From Norana najaformis (Eukaryota > Annelida > Clitellata > Crassiclitellata > Hormogastridae): a stretch of DNA of 64,000 nt. The first letter of the stretch is position 1, and each line of letters opens with the position of its first letter. Where the stretch lies: the NCBI GenBank assembly GCA_964023275.1, contig OZ029927.1, forward strand, positions 15,835,452-15,899,451, read 5' to 3'. A model generated the notes under the pieces. That model was not told the origin of the DNA. It worked only from the letters and a program-made list of their open reading frames with translations, and did not search any database. The translations under genes and the position numbers were made by a program. Of this stretch, positions 22,229 to 34,290 are shown piece by piece.

Positions 22229-24638
22229 CACTGGCCAACAGAAAAATTTTTTTTTCTTGTTGCCTTCGGTTTTAGACCTGTTCTTGGGGTAATTTTGGGC
22301 GCTGATTCAGAAAATGTCATTGGATTGAGTGCATCAGGTCTAGTTTCTGAGATATCGTCGATTTTGTAAAGAAAACCCAGTCCACTCTTTAAACGATGTC
22401 TTTGGCAAAACTAAAATGTCATAATAAGCTTTATTTATGGCTAATTATAATTCTTGCTGATTCATATAATGCCTACATCCTTATAATGTAAAATCAGCAT
22501 ATCTTGCCGCGTGCTGAGATATTGCTGATTCAACGAAATAACTATTCCGTAGCCTACAGCTTACTCAGCACTAAATTCATGGCCTCATTTAGAATTTATT
22601 TGTGCTTATACAGCGTTTCATGATTTCGAACTATGTAAATAGATTATGCTGAAGTCAGCATTTATAGCCTATATAAACCGCCTCCTGAAAGCTAGAGCAG
22701 CCGCAGTCGTCTTAGGGCATATTAAGAGTTGGTCGCAAGAACAATCTGTGAATGTGAGCATTAAATAACTACATGTTCTTACTATTTTTTAGGTTAGTCA
22801 TTTAATTCCTCAGATGCGAACATCCTTAAGGTAATGGCTACTTCCAGACGGAGCTGCATTAACCATCCAGACATATTCTGCTACATTTGTGGGGAATACA
22901 CACTAAAAGCAAACAGGAAACCGATTTCTGAGTTTGTAAAAAGAGCATATGTAGGTTATTTTGGTGTCAAACTTGGAGATCAAGATAAGCAATGGGCTCC
23001 TCATACAGTATGCAAAACTTGTATTGAACAATTGCGCCACTGGACAATTGGAAAGAGAAGCTGCCTGAAATTTGGTGTACCGATGGTTTGGAGGGAACAG
23101 ATAAACCACTTCGACGACTGTTACTTTTGTATGGTTAATATCATAGGCATCAATCGAAATAATCGTCACAAGTTGTCTTACCCTGATATACCTTCAGCCA
23201 GGAGACCTGTTCCGCATTCGGATATTGTACCAGTTCCACCTTTTTGCGAACTACCTCAGCTCTCAGACGATGAGACTTGCATGTCCAATATCGGACAAGA
23301 TGACGAAAGTGAAGAAAGTGGGGGCAGTGACAGTGATTTCCAATCAACTTCACACAGTGAACGTTTTGACCAAAAAGAGTTGAGTGATCTGATCAGGGAT
23401 TTAAATCTTTCCAAAGAGTCCTCTGAATTGCTTGCGTCCAGACTAAAGGAAAAGAATGCACTTCAGCCTGGAATGAAAATTACAATTTATAGAAATAGAG
23501 AAAAGGATTTGCTGCCATTCTTTACCGAAGACAACAACCTAGTATTCTGTAATGACATCAGCAACTTATTGAAGAAAATTGGTCTGTCGGATTACAGCCC
23601 AGATGAGTGGCGTCTTTGTATCGACAGTTCAAAACGTAGTCTGAAATGTGTGCTTTTAAATAACGGCAACAAATTTGGTTCTATTCCAATCGGTCACTCC
23701 ACCAGGATGAAAGAAGAGTACAATGCCATCTCTTTAGTACTGGAAAAGATAAAATACAAAGAACATCAATGGGTAATTTGTGTAGACTTGAAGATGGTAA
23801 ATTTCCTCCTTGGTCAACAAAGTGGCTACACAAAGTATCCCTGCTTTTTGTGTCTTTGGGACAGTAGAGCCAAGCATGAACACTGGACAAGAAAAGATTG
23901 GCCTTCGAGGAAAGACATGGTGGTTGGAGCTCAAAATGTAATCAAGGAATCTTTGGTGGCACGAGATAGGATCATACTGCCACCACTACATATAAAGCTA
24001 GGCCTGATGAAATTATTTGTCAGGGCTTTGAATAAAGAAGGTTCATGCTTCGAATACATAGTACACAAGTTACCAGGAATTACAATGGAAAAATTGAAGG
24101 CTGGAATCTTCGATGGTCCACAGATCAGGCAACTTATGAATGACCCACTTTTCATACCATCAATGAATGAAATCGAATCTTGTGCCTGGTCTTCCTTTGT
24201 TCTTGTAACTAAAAATTTTCTTGGCAACAAGAAGGCAGACAATTATGCACAACTAGTAGAGGATATGCTTCTTCATTTCAACAAGCTTGGCTGCAACATG
24301 AGCATTAAAGTCCATTATCTCCACAGTCACTTAGATCGCTTTCCAGAGAATCTTGGTGACTTCAGCGAAGAGCAAGGTGAAAGATTTCACCAAGACATCA
24401 AAACAATGGAAAATCGATATCAAGGAAGATGGGATGCACACATGATGGCAGACTATTGCTGGAATATTATGTGCGATTGTTCCGGCAGATGCCACACTCG
24501 GAAATCGTACAAAAGGAGCTTCTTCGGTGTCGAATGACTTGAAATTTTTATAACAAACTTGTTCTGTTTGGTATCATATAAGTACAGTTTCAGGTACTAC
24601 CATTTTCTTTTAAGTATTTGTATTATTATGTTTATTTA
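22229..24638 (+). mobile_element. 2.4-kb intruder element inside a LINE
   Basis: The segment between the two halves of the LINE. The flanks carry a 5-bp direct repeat GATAA (22224-22228 and 24639-24643), consistent with a target-site duplication; the uninterrupted LINE at 20.2 kb has this motif once (agataattg). The left end begins CACTGGCCAACAGAAAAAT followed by a T-run. The right end (gtattattatgtttattta) is not its inverted repeat and carries no poly(A), so superfamily is unresolved. It holds one intact single-exon ORF. Confidence 0.65.
22834..24537 (+). CDS. Mobile-element protein, 567 aa, uncharacterised family
   Basis: Intact single-exon ORF with a true ATG at 22834 and a TGA stop. The N-terminus has three CxxC pairs (C16/C19, C60/C63, C96/C99), likely a zinc-binding, DNA-binding-type module. 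An acidic linker (about 140-175, DDESEESGGSDSD) follows. The C-terminal 350 residues contain WVICVDLKMVNFLLGQQ, YPCFLCLWDSRAKHEHW, LPPLHIKLGLMK, SHLDRFPENLGDFSEEQGERFHQD and MMADYCW. I recognise this as a multicopy, unnamed protein family in invertebrate genomes. The spaced acidic residues (VDLK ... EEQGERFHQ) would fit a DDE/D nuclease fold, which is inference. It sits alone in the intruder element, and its unbroken frame suggests recent insertion. Confidence 0.7.
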   Translation: MATSRRSCINHPDIFCYICGEYTLKANRKPISEFVKRAYVGYFGVKLGDQDKQWAPHTVCKTCIEQLRHWTIGKRSCLKFGVPMVWREQINHFDDCYFCMVNIIGINRNNRHKLSYPDIPSARRPVPHSDIVPVPPFCELPQLSDDETCMSNIGQDDESEESGGSDSDFQSTSHSERFDQKELSDLIRDLNLSKESSELLASRLKEKNALQPGMKITIYRNREKDLLPFFTEDNNLVFCNDISNLLKKIGLSDYSPDEWRLCIDSSKRSLKCVLLNNGNKFGSIPIGHSTRMKEEYNAISLVLEKIKYKEHQWVICVDLKMVNFLLGQQSGYTKYPCFLCLWDSRAKHEHWTRKDWPSRKDMVVGAQNVIKESLVARDRIILPPLHIKLGLMKLFVRALNKEGSCFEYIVHKLPGITMEKLKAGIFDGPQIRQLMNDPLFIPSMNEIESCAWSSFVLVTKNFLGNKKADNYAQLVEDMLLHFNKLGCNMSIKVHYLHSHLDRFPENLGDFSEEQGERFHQDIKTMENRYQGRWDAHMMADYCWNIMCDCSGRCHTRKSYKRSFFGVE

Positions 24639-24644
24639 GATAAT

Positions 24645-24870
24645 TGTTTTAATTCTGGCGGGAGTTTATTCCAGAGTGGTGGAGCCGCTGTGGCTATGGA
24701 GCGATTTCCAAATTTTAAGGATGAGGTGTCGGGGGGGGGGGGAGGGCGGAGAAGTGTTAGGGCAGAAGAGGAGAGGGTTGAAAGGAGTGGTTGGATCGTA
24801 AATAACTAGCGAAGATAAGAGGGTTTGGGGGATTGAGATTTGGTAACAGCAGGAGCGAGAGTATTCTGGA
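24645..24870 (-). mobile_element. LINE 3' end, right part of the interrupted copy
   Basis: aattctggcgggagtttattccagag ... ggttggatcgtaaataac matches 20232-20390 base for base apart from scattered changes and a (G)10 run. In reverse it encodes the KIWKSL...LE-type end of the LINE ORF, out of frame. It continues the copy broken at 22223. Confidence 0.75.
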
Positions 24871-26064
24871 TTGCTTGAAGGCAAACAAAGACTGCATGTT
24901 GAGCAGAAACTATGTATAACTTCAGTGCAAAATTGTTCAAATGCATGAGAAAGCCCGATATGGTGAACAGAAACTAGTCTAGTCACCTGCACCCTTCATA
25001 CACATAGAAAAGCATTGTGATTGGTGACCTGGCTGACTCAGTACTGGAACACGCAATTCTGTGATGTAGGGTGGGGCAGTGCTGAACTTGAAAAATGCTT
25101 TGATTCCTTTCTCCCACAGAACTTGATAGTGTTTCTCACAGGTATTCTGTTATTCACCAGAAACTAATTACAACGCTGTCGTTGGAGCCACAGGAAGAGG
25201 AGTTTCTATATAGGCGTGCTAATGCCTTTACCTTTAACCTTTATTAAGCCATCATAGAAATGTACAATGACGATGCATGAGTCCAAACACGTCGGATTTT
25301 CGCTGTCTCACATTCACGCTGCCTGGCAGCTGGATAGAAATTAAAGACAGTTCCTAGTTGCTTTGTTTCTCCCAAACAAAGTTCCCACTACATAATTAAA
25401 TTGTTGGAACATTCCTTAGAAACCCTGTTTATGCCTCCGAACTGAAGAACATTCCTACCCGAGTTTATTACAGACATTGTGTTCTGTCTAACGAATACTC
25501 TTAATTGTTTCTAGTTTGTGTAACACTGGATGGTTGAATGAATCCTCGTTGCAGCAGAGGCTGAAAATGCATCGCTGAACAACAATCCCGAAAATTGTAA
25601 ATATTTAAATGCCTGTGTTAATGTTTAGCAAAGTCATCTATCAAAGTCATCAAAATGAGTAACGTCCACCAAAATCAGAAGCAAGACTACGCCTAGATAC
25701 AACTGTCAACTCTGAATGGGACTAAAAGACTTATATTCGATATGACTCTGGATGTTAGCGAGAAACAGAAGCCCTGTGCTTTGACAAGATGACCAAACTT
25801 CGTGTATCAACTCAAAGCCGCGGGTTCACATGTGCAGAACTAAGACATTTCTAAAATATATTCCTAAAATACCTCGCGTGTTCATTAACCAATACCAGAG
25901 AAGACAAAGCTTAAAACATTACATTTTATAAAGAAGAGAAAATCGCTTTCGTATATCTAGTTTTCATGGTAACATTTAACATATTTAAGGCATATCTTTA
26001 TTATACAAAATGTCTGCTATGCAAAATATCACATTTATAAATATGAGCTCAGTTGACGAATGTT
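24871..26064. other. Spacer, nothing recognised
   Basis: No coding similarity, tRNA-like boxes or tandem repeats that I can support. Ends where unit D begins. Confidence 0.5.
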
Positions 26065-27471
26065 TCTTCTAATACAGCCTCGTTCAGGGGACCCGTAGCT
26101 GATACGAATTGTGAAACTGGCCATAGCTATGGACCCACCGTTGACCTCTCGAAGAAGGCTGTAAGGATCTGACAAATATGCACTCAATTCGAACCTCATT
26201 TGATTTTTTAAACGCTGACAACATTGCTTTCTCTGTGAAAGTCAGGCTACGATGAACAACAACTTCATTGCTTTACAGCCCCATAACGATATTCTAGCAC
26301 ATTTCCCCTAGAATGGCTGTTCATTCTTGCCACGGTGCGGACTTTAAGAAACACGGGCAAACAGAGAAAATAGTAACTGTAGAGAATGAATTCATGTATA
26401 GGCTATTCACCTGACTTAATAAGGGCAATGACTTTCTACTTGAGGTAATGTGTCTTTATTCTGAATGTTGCATATCAAAATCCCTCCTGACTTGTTAAAA
26501 AGATAGCAACCACTGTTTCTCAAAACTTATGTAACGCTACAAAGCGTATGAACACAATCTTCTCTTTAAGTTTGCTAATTCACGTTACTCAGTTTTTAAA
26601 ATCTGACTGTGTAACGAGATAAGTCAAGGAGAAGTAATTCAACGCAAAATAAGATCGGGTCAGGACAGGTTAGGTGTAAAATAAGGTTACGTCACGCTCC
26701 TTCTGTAGATAGATCTCTCGCTGCACAATGAATTGCAGTTTCTCTGAGTCACCGGTATTCGTACATTTGGCCCAGTCGTGAAAGGCTGAACGCGCCAGTC
26801 GCCAATACGCACATTTGAGTAAGTTCTGCAGGACTTTTCCCAGTTGTACCTTAGGAATGTCTCAACAGAAGCCTTGGCTTTCCTGCAGTAAATTCAGCCT
26901 CATTGAAGATTGAACCCTAAGGGGCGACTTACATGTGCACGCTTTCATACTTGATTTCATTGTCAACATTACCAACGGCGACCGTTTCTAGGGATCCGAT
27001 GACGTCACTTCCTGTGATCTCGATCTCTTCAACTCCATTTTTCTCGGACTTTGTTTCGTCTTCCGGTAGCGTTTTCTAATAGAAATTAAACCAACCAACT
27101 GTATAGAGAAACATCTTGTAACATCAAAGTTCAGTTTGCCTTCTCTGTATAGTGTATCAACTATATTTGTAATGACGACAGTTTCCATAGCATCGTAAAT
27201 GGCTAGCTACTTCCAGGGTCCTTCACGATGTAGGTTGATAACCCCAGTTTTAAGATTTAAAAAATAGATAGAATTTCAATATTTTTAAGTCTCAACACTT
27301 TCGGTCTCCTGAATAGACATGGGAAGGCAGTTCCACGTACGTGCGCCATTTACCCGAAAGTCCCGGTCACTCGTTTTTGTCTTAGTCGGTGGCTCGAATG
27401 GACATTGTATTGCAAGATGAAAATATTTGACGCCATGCAGTACTGTACCTGCATAGCAGCAGCCAATTGTA

Positions 27472-27722
27472 CTGGGTAGAGCAGTGATGAAATGCCCTGG
27501 TCTTTCATTTCTGCGCCTGGGTTCGAATCCTTAACCAGGTTTCTTGTAGAATTGACGTAGTCAAGGCCTTTAACCCGTAAGGAAATGTGTCCCGCTGTGT
27601 GGAGTGACAGTATCGTGTCTGAGCTTCAGCCAAAAACATCTTTCGAACATTTTCAGCGTGTTCATGCTTTTTTCGAAGCATGAACCCGCTTCGTAGTACA
27701 GTTATTATTAGAGGCGTGTAAT
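27472..27722 (+). mobile_element. tRNA-derived SINE, family III (unit D)
   Basis: Same element as at 6922. The head TGGGTAGAGCAGTGATGAAAT is followed by B box GGTTCGAATCC and the body ccgtaaggaaatgtgtcccg. About 30 bp extra (cattttcagcgtgttcatgc) distinguishes it from the unit B copy. Confidence 0.6.
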
Positions 27723-27902
27723 GATTAAATTGGCAATTGACTTACCCTACACAACTAATGCCTGGTTTTAGCAGACGTTAACATACTGTAACTAGTCAAT
27801 GTAATTCTGTAACGGAAATTTTTTTAAATTCAACCTGTACTTAGAAAGGCTTCCCAGGTGTAACAAGGTTAACAACTTTGCGAGTGTTAAGTTTATCTAT
27901 CA

Positions 27903-28145
27903 CATATTGGGTGATAGTCTAGTGGTTGGCGTTGTGGACTGTCAATCGACTGAAAGTCGAAGGTTCAAATCCTTGTCAGGGCGGAAAATTTGTTTCGAGA
28001 TTTCGGCTCCACTTGCGCCCCTAGCGAACTCGACTATAATTAACGTACACCGTTATTGGGACGAGCAGACAGCGAGGGAGAGGATTGGACAACTGCTCTC
28101 ATATGCTGAGGCTAAGAATCATACTAATGACTGCCTCCTGCGGTC
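27903..28145 (+). mobile_element. tRNA-derived SINE, family I (unit D)
   Basis: A-box TAGTCTAGTGGTT and B-box GGTTCAAATCC are both well kept, so this is the best tRNA-like head among the three copies shared by K2P units. The body with cttgcgcccctagcgaactc and the 3' part match the copies in units A and B. Confidence 0.65.
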
Positions 28146-28506
28146 ATCTTAAGGAACAGTTTCTTACTACTTCTTTTAGACACCAATTGAGCGCTAAATT
28201 AGGGACGAATATTCGTAAGTGAACTATTTACATGACCGCTTCCGGTATGCATCTTCTCCTTTGATATTGGTGCTAAGGCAGATTTGAGATCTCATAAGTG
28301 AACTCTATCAAATGAACTATATACCGGCTTTGTATCTTTAACTTTTTGATATATTAGTTGATATCAAAATCTGATTCTTTTATGAAATTCTGGATTTGAT
28401 AAGTCAGTTCAGCAGATAGGCACTTTAAAGTCGCTACTTAAATACCCAAATACATATATGTACATGACTGCATTCGATTTTCGGGCGACCCTCGACGGCT
28501 GTTTAC

Positions 28507-30709
28507 CTTTTTATTTGGCTCGGCCTTTGAAATCAGACTGTGAAGCCCATCCTGTATGGATCCAATGACGCCGGCCAGCCAAGCCAGTCCGAAGAAGATC
28601 CAGATGCCGACGGATAACCGATACAACCAGCACAGATTACCAACGCATTTCCATGCTACAACACAGATCCATCAGAATAATTTGACACGATGTGATGTTG
28701 TTTGACCTGAGACGTGATGTAATGTAATAGCCAATTTATTTTCCACCTGGCTTCAAAATTGAGCTTGATTTCACCTCTGCGTTACTACCAAACGATGACA
28801 TCATCAACCACCTGTTTTACTTTAATGTCATTTTGTTGTACTCTGCTACGTAGAACTATAGTCTTTAACTGCTATCCACTGCATTGACGTACTCTATAGC
28901 AAACCGTGAAACATTGTGATAAATGTATTGTATTATAATGAATAGCATTGCATTGGATCTCATTGTAGTGTACGCCTATTGTTGTTCATCTTACTGTATC
29001 CTATTCTTTGGTATCCTATAGCACGCATTATATCATTCGTATCGCATAGTTCTGTACTGATCTGAACGGAAATGTGCTATTTGATATCGTATCATATAGC
29101 TTTGCATCGTTATATGCTATTATTTTTATCACCTGCAACGAAATCGCCGAATCCGACGGTTGCCGTGGTGATGATGCCATAATAGATGGCCGTTCCGTAG
29201 TGCCATCCCTCGATCTTCATAAAGATGGCGGCCGGGATGAGTATGAAGAAACCAATGCCGATCGTCACTATGATACCTGTGTTCATGACCTTGTTGAGGC
29301 GCGGTCGTTTGCGGCAGCAGAGTTTGAGCTGCATCTTCTTCGCCAGATTCTTGAAAAGTTCCCCGATACCCAGAATCATGACCATCGTAAACGGAATGCC
29401 TATGATGGCGAAGAAACAGCAGAAGATCTGACCGCCGTCAGTAGATGGAGCCACGCTGCCATATCCTGCAAAAAAAGGAATTTCTTTTAGGGTAAGGTAT
29501 TCTCTCTCTCCTCCTGGCTGAAATTAATCCCTCCTAGGGGAGGGGTCAGCCACATGAATCCTTCTTTTCTGTTTGTTTTGTATCTCCAGTATCTTCTTTC
29601 TTTAGTCTGAGAGGCTTTAGGTCTGGTTGAATCATGTCTCCCCATCTCTTTTTTTGTCTTCCCCAACTTTAAGGTATCAGGGCGAGGTATTACTGGTATT
29701 TATTACGTATTTTACATATAGCAGTCGTCTGAGGTGTAAATGTTTGTTCGACTGATTGACTTACTTACTGACTGACTGATTAACTGACAATGGTTGTCTA
29801 AGTGGTTGTCTGATCGACAGACCCACAGACTGACTGACTGACTGAATGACTGACTGACTGAATGAATGAATGAATGGCTAATTTACTGAATGGCTGATTG
29901 GTTGACGGACTGGTAGGCAGTTACTGATGAGTTGCGCTTTAGGTGGCAGTCTAAGAATTTGCAATTACAATTGCAATTACAATTGTTCAGAAAACTAGCT
30001 GATAAAAAAGTAAACTGACCAATTGTTGTGACGACCGTTATAGCAAAGAAGATGGAATCGTGAAAATCCCAGTCAGTGTGTTCCTTCACAGTGACCAGTC
30101 CACTTCTCTCCGCCTCCAGAACCCGATTGGCAAACCTCCAAAGGTCATCGCCAGATACACATGGAAGAGATGCTGGAAGAACAAGATGAGTACAAAGATG
30201 ACAAACTCACTGGATAACTAATAATGGAGATTATAAGATGACTGACAAGATAATTAAGTGATAATTAATGACACATCATATATATAAACAGCTAATAATA
30301 ACATAAAACTAATTATAGAACAGAAATTAAAGAACAGAACCTACATGATTGAGAGCAAAACTAATAACACAATTTATAAACTGACTAACAAGTTAACTGA
30401 TAATTATAGCTCAACTATTAGTCGACTTATATTAGTATTCAAAAAAGAAAATAACTAGGCAAATAAAAATTGCTGATAAATGAGTAATAAGATTGCTAGC
30501 GAGGCGACTAATGAATAGGATGAAAGGGACGGACGAGATCTAGTAGCTCTACCTGCAAAGTTGTCGATAATATTAGATAGATTGAATGCCTTCTGATTCT
30601 GCTTTTGCTGCTTCTCTCTTGGCGACTCGATGGCCCAGAAGATGACTCCTCCGAGAACCAAGTAAGTGATTTCGATGACAATAAGGATTAGGAGGGTCGG
30701 GCAGCGCAT
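28507..30709 (-). CDS. K2P potassium channel, copy D (4 exons)
   Basis: Third complete paralogue of the K2P gene. Exons: 30709-30553 (ATG at 30709-30707), 30172-30020, 29465-29133, 28655-28507, with the same lengths (157/153/333/149) and phases as copies A and B. The frame is open throughout. Distinctive changes: the residue after the first filter is Ser (TIGYGS) where A and B have Asn, the M2-M3 loop is more basic (CCRKRPRLNKVMNTGI), and the P1 loop has SLPCVSG where the others have SLPGVSG, adding a cysteine. Filter 2 is TVGFGDFVA. Exon 4 ends AAG|GTAAAC, and read-through would stop at about 28438. Intron 2 has a (GACT)n tract and an extra insertion at about 29.50-29.68 kb that A and B lack. 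It is the most diverged of the three full copies. Confidence 0.87.
29745..29895. repeat. (GACT)n-like tract in K2P intron 2, copy D
   Basis: Imperfect gactgactgact / gaatgaatgaat array within intron 2 of copy D, homologous to the tracts in copies A and B. Confidence 0.8.
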
Positions 30710-32134
30710 AATCTAATCTAATCCGTTACTTCTATAGCGCCGTTATCGTAACGCACAAGACATCAGTCGATGGCCTCTTCTAACCTCAACCGCAGTACGA
30801 AATCGCAATTATCTGGATAGAACCAGTCAATACTCGTGAAGCTCCTGAGAATGAACTACATGCTATAAGGAATAAGCAGCCCAAGAAAGATCAGGTCTTA
30901 AATTTATGTTCTAGACTCCTTTCAACTTCCCATTGAATTCAGCGGACCGTGAAACCAGGAAGAATCACCCCTGAATCAAAATTCCATGCTACAAAAGTAC
31001 CACCAAAAGCTTGAGCGACAGATTGTCTGGTTGGCTAACAGAGTGACTAGCCGCGTATCGATGTTCGCAGCCCTTACAAGTGGGTTGTACTAACAAAAGA
31101 ACGCTACTAAAAGGCTTGCCAGCTCCACACAAAGAAACTCTACATAAGTGCGCAAACAGAGTCACGCTTTGACTTTTTTTGCGATGAATCAACAACAGTA
31201 CATCATATACACAGTGTAGAGTGCAGCGTTCATAATTCACCAGACATAAACATGTGCACAAACGGACATGCAAACATACAGGCACGTGAATGCAGCAATG
31301 AAGACAGCACTCTTGCAAATCACCATTCAAGTCTCAAGAGTCTTTAAAACTATTCGTCCTGATAGTGGGAAGGTCGATTCGGATCTAAGAATTAATTCCG
31401 AGAGGTAGTTGATTTGACGGGGAAAGGCCCAATATGAATCTAAGTATGCCTCCTATGTATGAGTCTATGAAAAAGTCGTCTGCTACCGTCATTGTGACGA
31501 GAAAAGCCGATTGCTCTGGGCACTTGCCTTGCAGCGTGGAGTATGCGAGTATGATACGGTTATTGCTTAGGAACCCCTTCACGCACAATTGCTCTGGGCC
31601 ATCGATTAATGGTTGTTATCGTTGTATAATGACGATGTATTAATATTATGAATATTCTTAGGCTTTCGGCTGTATTTTGCTGTCGTTGTCGCTGAAAATG
31701 CACGGCATGGAGCTATTTTAATATACAGTACAAATGCAAACATCCACACACAAACACATACACACACACATATATATATAAAAAGAAAGGTCTGTAGGTA
31801 TTTAGGTTGATCAGTCGTTCCTTCTAATGATTGGATGTAGCTTTTAAGTGAGTAAGCGTACATACGCAGGAAGGAAGGTAAGAAAGTTAGTTGGAAATTG
31901 TTGGGTAAGTAAGCAGGTTGAAAGGTTGCTTCGTTAGTTGATCGTTGGTTCGTTTATCCAAGACTCATTCACTTGTGCCGTCATTCACAGTGATTGGATT
32001 CTCATAAGGTAAAAATAAGCTACTCATTTTGTTTTAAGCGAAAGGACTTAAATTCGACACACACGATAAATGCCCTCCTTTATCAACATATTCACTCACA
32101 AGCTTATAGAGTAGATTGAAGCTGAATGCTGCAT

Positions 32135-32290
32135 TTAACTATAGGGCACGGCAGCAGATTAGATAGAGGGCTCGGCTTCTAAGGCGGGGAGTACGGATTC
32201 GAGCCTCCCCTTAGACAGTTACTGTATAGAAAGCAAGTCCTTTACTTACAACTACTTCGCGCTTCAGATTTACTGACTTTGAGCACGTAT
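32135..32290 (+). mobile_element. SINE family II (unit D)
   Basis: The head is GGGCACGGCAGCAGATTAGAT, with gattcgagcctcccc as a weakened B box. Orthologous by duplication to the copy at 11.44 kb. Confidence 0.55.
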
Positions 32291-33234
32291 TAACTGCACA
32301 ATATTAATAAAAACAATAATTATAATAATGTGTTATATTTTGATTACTTTCTCTACTTTATGTTGCTGAAATTTTTCAGGTTGGAAGTATGGATATTTAG
32401 CCTTAACATTTGCATGCATCAGCTCTTTGGAATAATGGCTTCGTTGACACACTGTACTTCACTACGATCTAGGCCACAATGCTCATGTTCAGATCTGTCA
32501 AAAGGCCAACACGGTCTTTGATCTTTAGCCCAACTATCCGAAAGAGTTCCCACTGCGCTTCGATGTCAAAGCACAGACCGGCCTGAACTATTCGCCACTG
32601 AAGACAGCATCAAGGTTGAGAAGGATGTTTGGTTCACTGCTCTTCGTGGAGATTCGCTGAGCGACGTACAGCATCTCGCTGAATGTCATAGAACCCACAA
32701 ACGAGAAAACCGCTGGGCATACTTCACCTTCTTGAGAGGCGGGCTTGTTAATGCGCAGTTCAGTGCTAATCTGCACGAGTGGCGTGCGCTTACCTGATGA
32801 TTAATCTCGTTGTTGATGATGATGATCATCACCATCATAAATGTGGCGATCATCATGGTGATTTTAATAATTATCAAGATCAACATCGTGATGATCATGA
32901 TGATAATCATGAAGTCTGGTATTGAGATGAAACTTCTGTACTGTCACAATTCTGTGACTGATATGACAGCCATTAATAATATCGAACTTAGGAGTTTCCT
33001 AAGTCGTACTTCACGATGTTTATATAAATATTCAACCGCGATTTTAAGGCGTCAGTTTGGCTGTTTTAGCTGTTCAGAATTTGGAGTTTTATGCTTTTAG
33101 GCTTATCATAATTTGTTCTCCCTATTAAGTTGATGTTCTCTACAAGGGCAAAGCACAGTTGTGGCCTACAGTTGAGATGACTCACCCTTAACTAGCGTTG
33201 CTAATACATTCCGATTTATTCTAATCGATTCTGT

Positions 33235-33395
33235 TTCTGCCTGCCTGCCTGATTGTTGGATCTTGAACTGGAACCGAACCCTTCCTGCCTATCGATTTTG
33301 CTATGAATGAGCGCCAGTGAATAATCTCGTTACCGCGACTTAGGTTTCGTTGGGCGCTATAGAAATCTCAAGCTCACGTTTACGATTCTTGCCAA
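33235..33395 (+). mobile_element. LINE 3' end (unit D), plus orientation
   Basis: Orthologous by duplication to the copy at 12.39 kb: gattgttggatcttgaactgg through gttgggcgctatagaaatctc, ending in ttacgattcttg. Confidence 0.65.
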
Positions 33396-34080
33396 CTGTT
33401 AATTCATTTAAATTCTTTCTAAATGATTCGTTATCATTTTTAATCGGTCTCATTCATTCTTAAATATTAAATAATTATATCACCAAAGCACATATGAAAT
33501 TCACATGAAATTGTTTCATTTAAACTTTAAGATTAATTATACTGTAAACAAATTAAGGTTAGACGTTGAATTTAGTGATTCAAGATGTGTCATTAATCAT
33601 CATCAGAGTCGAACTTTATATTTCGAATACTAACTTTCATTAGAAGACAGATTTCCAGGTTAGTATTTTTTAATTGCAGACATATTTAAGAGGTTCCATT
33701 TTTAGCAGATGAAATTGCAATTTCTCTTAAGCGTAAAGTTTAAAATTGTGTTGAAATTCACTAAATGTGTAACAGTTTCTGAAACTCGTTACATTGTTTA
33801 CAATTGCAATTTAATACCATATACTGTCCCACTGCCAGGGATGGCCATTTTTCCTTTTTCTCGTTGAGTTTGACTATTTAACAATCCGAAACCATTTAAG
33901 GTCCCCGTGTAAGGTAATCACTGATACCATCCGAAACCATTTAGAATGGAAGAAAAAGCTGAATCAATGGAGCGGTATAACTTCTTTCCATCTATACAGA
34001 TCGCATGTACCCTGCTATGATTTACCCCAAAATAACCTTAACCAATTATTTAATATTGCTTTACCCTATTCGTCAATTGT

Positions 34081-34290
34081 GCGGGATAAGACTAGTGGTT
34101 GGCACGCTGGACTTTCAATTCTGAGATGGTGGGATCAAAGAGGGCAGAAAGATATTTCAAGATTTCTTCTCTACTTGCGCCCCTAGCGAACTCGGCAACA
34201 GAATGAGTACACTGACTGTACGCCGTCTGATATCACTTAGTGGGAAGATCAGATGGCAAGGGATATGACTGGCTACTTATCCTCACATGC
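34081..34290 (+). mobile_element. SINE family I, second copy in unit D
   Basis: The head is GCGGGATAAGACTAGTGGTTGG, with the A box clearer than in the unit B partner at 13.48 kb. The body (ttgcgcccctagcgaactcg, actgtacgccgtctg) is shared by all family I copies. Confidence 0.6.
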
